Positions 60,618 through 64,000 of a stretch of DNA of 64,000 nt are shown piece by piece. The notes under the pieces were generated by a model that was given only the letters and a program-made list of their open reading frames with translations, had not been told where the DNA came from and did not search any database. Numbering within the stretch: the stretch's first letter is position 1; each line of letters opens with the position of its first letter. The DNA is taken from assembly GCA_013407085.1 (NCBI GenBank), contig JACCGJ010001889.1:88812-152811 (forward strand). Direction: 5' to 3'. Origin of the DNA: Atriophallophorus winterbourni (lineage: Eukaryota; Platyhelminthes; Trematoda; Plagiorchiida; Microphallidae). The position numbers and the translations under genes are program-made.

Positions 60618-60801
60618 CTCAGCTGTGCTCGCGCTGCTCCAGCTAAGTATTCGTGATACTTTATGAGGAACCGTGTAAACTACTATGAGCCCATCCTCAA
60701 GCATCACCTGGTGGGTCGTGTCAACCAACAATCGTTGATGTTCAGACATTTGCATTGCGATTTTCCGCATTGCACGGACGATATATTCTGCTCCTCGGGA
60801 G
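60618..60801 (-). CDS. Unassigned exon candidate
   Basis: An open minus-strand frame with a fair acceptor (ATTTACCAATACCCCAG) and donor (GCTGAG|GTGACA). It codes about 61 residues, including RGAEYIVRAMRKIAMQMSEH, then QVMLEDGLIVVYTVPHKV. Its composition is more protein-like than the surroundings. It could be an upstream TMEM132 exon, but it shows no TMEM132 N-terminal motif that I know. It starts after two bases of a codon and ends in phase 0, so one or more exons would be needed before 54770. It lies just downstream, on the same strand, of a Penelope-like relic, so a transposon origin is possible. Confidence 0.4.
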
Positions 60802-60859
60802 CTGGGGTATTGGTAAATGCATATTTATTTTGACTGATGAGGTAGCTGGTCTTTAATCA

Positions 60860-61720
60860 TCTATCACATTATTAATTTGTCTGTGAAAGTTATTCCACTT
60901 TTCCACGTCGATGATATAAAGGTTTCTCCGATAATATTGGCAAAGATATCCCTCTGGCATGAAATGCATGTGTCATTCAATGATGCGATTTGGACAGCCA
61001 TATATCTGTGGTTATCAAATGTGAATACCCCCCAGCCCATGTCGGTTTTCGGTAAAATCGTATACTGAATGTTTCGTTTTAACTTATCTTCATTTTAAAT
61101 AACGAGAAATCATAAGCTTCCGGTGGTTTTAAATTTGTAAGTAGATATCTTATCGTGAGCATTATTGAACTCAGTTAATAAGGTTTCGACATTCACTGCC
61201 TCGTTGCAAATAAGGAAGACATCATCCATATGCCGTACGTAGAAATCTAGTTGCCCCATAATTGCTTTCGGTTACTCTAGCTTGGCGATGGAGTTAAAGA
61301 TTAAATGTGCTGGCAAATTGAAAATGAATATTCATAGTGAAGGTAGTTCTTCCAACTTGATTATTATAACAATTATAACAAACAAACATTCCACGTTTTC
61401 CGCCGGTCGCAATTCGGTAAATAAAACCGAAATATCAAGCACTGGCATTATTTTTGTTTCATAAACACAATAAGTAACTTGTTAACAAATGTGAAAAAGC
61501 CAGAATGTTCTATTTTGTTCAATGCTTCCAAATCGGATATAATATTTCGCGCAACCACTTTTTTACTATACAAAACGGAAGCTTAACTAGTGAGAGAATC
61601 GGTTTCATGAATGTGATTCCTTGATGTATTTTGGTAGAGCCGTGTTGGGTGAATACTAGATTCGATTACAGTTGAAAAAAATTCGGTTTTGTGGACAATA
61701 AATTTGTTTTTTTCAGCTAC
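60860..61720 (-). mobile_element. Penelope-like element reverse transcriptase relic
   Basis: On the minus strand in shifting frames: a worn LYGLPKIHK-like start (ALPKYIKESHS), LNKIEHSGFF, MPVLDISVLFTELRP, IIKLEELPS, then FYVRHMDDVFLICNEAVNVE with the catalytic Met-Asp-Asp, LLTEFNNAHDKI and YRKPTWAGGYSHL. The last motif (R-K-P-T-x-x-G) is characteristic of Penelope-like elements. About 20 residues between the L-x-E-L strand and the A-K-L-E segment, where V-A-M-G-S-x-L-G-P should be, are missing. No GIY-YIG endonuclease domain was found. Confidence 0.72.
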
Positions 61721-63239
61721 AGCTCAACAGGCTGAACATACTTCTTCAATTTCTAGTCGTGGAATAAAGCACTAAATTAGAAACGAAAAGTTCCCATAAT
61801 TTGTGTTATGAATCAAACGTATGAAGAGCATTACAAAAGCAAACCGAGATATGTCGGTTTCGCACGGTAAAGCTGGGTATAAAATCATATTTCAAAGCAT
61901 GATTTTGTTCCCCCGCTCTCAAATCGTAAGATAAAGTCTCAATACACAAGAATAGAGGACAATTTTAAGGTTAAAAATATAAATGGGATTTGTCTAAATT
62001 TGTCCCAGAAAAACTTATCCAAATTTATTCTAAAAAATACATGACTTCGTACAATCCCACTACATACAGCTTATTGGTCAATAAAAACTTATGCGCATTA
62101 ATAAGCTACGGTCAATAAGCCGTACACCGTAGAATATCAAGCAATGAAGCCATGTCGAAATGTTGTACTTTTATCCGCTGTCAAACAAAATTTGCTGGTA
62201 AAACTCGTTTGTATGCATATTCACACAATGCCTCTGCGTATGCAGTGAAACAGAGCGCGCTTTCTTATTATAGAAATAAACGTGTAAATTTCGGATGCAT
62301 ACTGTAATCATATGACCGAACAGGCTTCAATGTTACGGTGTTTCTAACATTAATTTCAAAGTTAAATTTTTTTCTACAATAACTTCACGGCATCAAGTCA
62401 AGTTCACTTAAACATTGTTCATACGTAATGATGACTAAATAGCTTATTATTGCATCAAGATTACGTGAAATTTGAGCAGTTGATATTTCAAATTAGGATC
62501 TGATTGTATGAAAACTTCGGCACCCTACCGTCAATTTGAAAGACAGGCAACCATCATGAGTCTCGGATGAACCATAATACACTCATATTTCATTATTTTG
62601 TGATTACCTTCAATTTAAACTTTTCTTACATGACTTTGTTGATAACACGAAATAACAAAATATTTTAAAATGAAAAAAATGAGCAGGCGAGAGGCTTTCC
62701 ATGTCAACATGATTTACTACTGTAACGGGTGTTCAAAAGTAGTGTTCAATTGTAAAAACCATTTGTAGATGAAATTGGAATATATCTGCAACCTCCTAGT
62801 GCTATAAAACTCGGCATTGTTATTTTGACGAAAAGATTCGTCGCTCGGGATTTTTTCAATATGATCATCTTAAATCTGAAACACCTAGTAACTCCGGAAC
62901 CATATAACGTTTAATAGAATGAAGCTTAATCTTGAGCTAAACCTGACGTTAATGATAATATAGCTTTACAAAATTGAAAGAATCTAGTTCGACCTGCTGT
63001 ATAAAATTAGAGCATGATAAAAACATGTTCGAATTAATATTGTTGTATCAACATTCCAGGCAGCATTTGGAAAAACATTAGGTTATGGAATTTCTAATTC
63101 ATCAGAAATTTGCATAGTTATTAATTTTGTATTAAGAAAATAACCGAAATTTTGATTTATTTTTGGAAACTTTATGTGATTCAGCATACAAACATACAAA
63201 ATATTCGCAGCATGTTTTGTAAGTCCAGTATTCCTATAT
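61721..63239. other. Non-coding region, no gene seen
   Basis: AT-rich, with no frame or repeat that can be supported. Confidence 0.3.
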
Positions 63240-64000
63240 ATAGCTTGTAGCTATATGCCTTTTTAACTTCATGATCGACGATGTCCTAGGGAAAGCTTTA
63301 GCTGGTCTGGTGGGCGCGGGTATTGAACTTCTGCCGTGTGAGAGAGTTACCGATCTAGAGTATGTGAATGACATCGCACTTTTGGGGAATGACCCTCATA
63401 TAATGCACAAAGCCCTAGACCGCGTGGCACTTGAAGCTTCAGAGTATGGCATGTACTTTGCGCCTAATAAGTGTAAAACACTTACCCAGGATTGGAGCGG
63501 CTCTCTTCAAAACCTAACTGTGTGCGATGTCAATCTAGGCAGTTGTATCTCTTCTGGACGAGATATCACATCGTGTTTGCAAAGCAGGTGCAGCGTTTGC
63601 TAACCTTAGCCACTTGTGGCGTCGACGCGATGTTTCACTCCATACTAAAGACCGAGTGTACAACGCAGTGGTGCGTGCTACAATAATTTGTGGCTGCGAA
63701 ACCTGGTCTATCCGAGCGGAAGATGTCCGTCAGTTTTCTTTTTGACACCCATTGCCTCCGTAGGATTGCTCGCATTCTGTGACAGCAACAAAATATAGAT
63801 GTCTGCAAGCGGGTGTTAGAACCAGGTGGCCATATAAACTGAGAGAATCCTGTTTTCTAGTTTGAGATGGTGGACAATGCTCAAATATCTATTCATCACC
63901 GCTTTATATTTGCATGCTGGCGCTTTGCATGAAGAAACTCACCGAAGCGTGGGCTGATTTGGGCGTATTTGTTTTGTCGTTAGGTCCAAATGCTCCACCT
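63240..64000 (+). mobile_element. RTE-clade LINE fragment, cut by window edge
   Basis: The frame 63271-63603 has DDVLGKALAGLVGAGIELLP, then VTDLEYVNDIALLGND; the catalytic YADD is changed to YVND (63361-63372). It goes on with YGMYFAPNKCKTLTQDWSGS. After a frameshift it continues AFANLSHLWRRRDVSLHTKD, RVYNAVVRATIICGCETWS and CLRRIARIL. This is the same path as 34530-35432 but more worn, with many stops after 63720. Confidence 0.78.

Noticed and set aside
1..64000. Prokaryotic-type systems (operons, CRISPR arrays, phage or plasmid modules)
   Set aside because: Long introns, GT-AG borders and eukaryotic retrotransposons throughout; no spaced short repeats and no clustered co-directional genes.

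Overview
The window is eukaryotic. It has long AT-rich introns, short exons with GT-AG borders, and many decayed non-LTR retrotransposon fragments. The RTE-type ends resemble those known from flukes (SR2-like terminal reading frames), and CR1-like and Penelope-like pieces are also present. The best guess is a flatworm, probably a trematode. That assignment rests on the repeats and the divergence of the host gene; no rRNA or mitochondrial marker is present.

One host gene is well supported. It lies on the minus strand, its stop codon is at 21987-21989, and its exons climb to at least 54770 and possibly to 60801 or beyond the window. It is a divergent TMEM132 family member: a single-pass membrane protein with cohesin- and immunoglobulin-like ectodomain modules. 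Twelve exons are proposed. Reading phases agree at ten of the eleven joins between them, and the remaining join depends on an uncertain donor with an in-frame TAG. Family-typical stretches recur in the right order: an LTG/Cys-pair/VWVP-like module at 48050-48432, an SDGS module at 35631-35959, the MY-x-LLG transmembrane segment at 28262-28825, an H-x-W-x-W-like juxtamembrane motif at 26903-27310 and the C-terminal acidic/YMERL-like end at 21987-22147. The intracellular part is about 580 residues, much longer than in vertebrate relatives. The N-terminus and signal peptide are not identified.

Layout. 1-1000: no gene seen. 1007-7713: three collinear pieces of CR1-like LINEs joined into a mosaic. 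7714-21986: a gene-poor 3' flank of TMEM132 with a few repeat fragments. 22-55 kb: TMEM132 exons, with introns holding CR1-like, RTE-like and unclassified repeats, a piggyBac-like MITE (47041-47618) and a perfect 25-bp hairpin (32335-32389). 55-64 kb: a 5'-truncated CR1 copy with a fold-back, an RTE 3' end, two unassigned exon candidates, a Penelope-like reverse transcriptase relic, and an RTE fragment cut by the window edge.

All transposon reading frames carry frameshifts, stops or truncations, so none looks able to move on its own. No functional tRNA, rRNA, CRISPR array or operon was found. No wholly new multi-gene system is evident. The most interesting items are the structured repeats (hairpin, palindrome-rich MITE, LINE fold-back), the retrotransposon tail lying about 20 bp from a host splice donor, the frame-neutral exon run in the TMEM132 tail, and two opposing exon-like frames near 37.6 kb.
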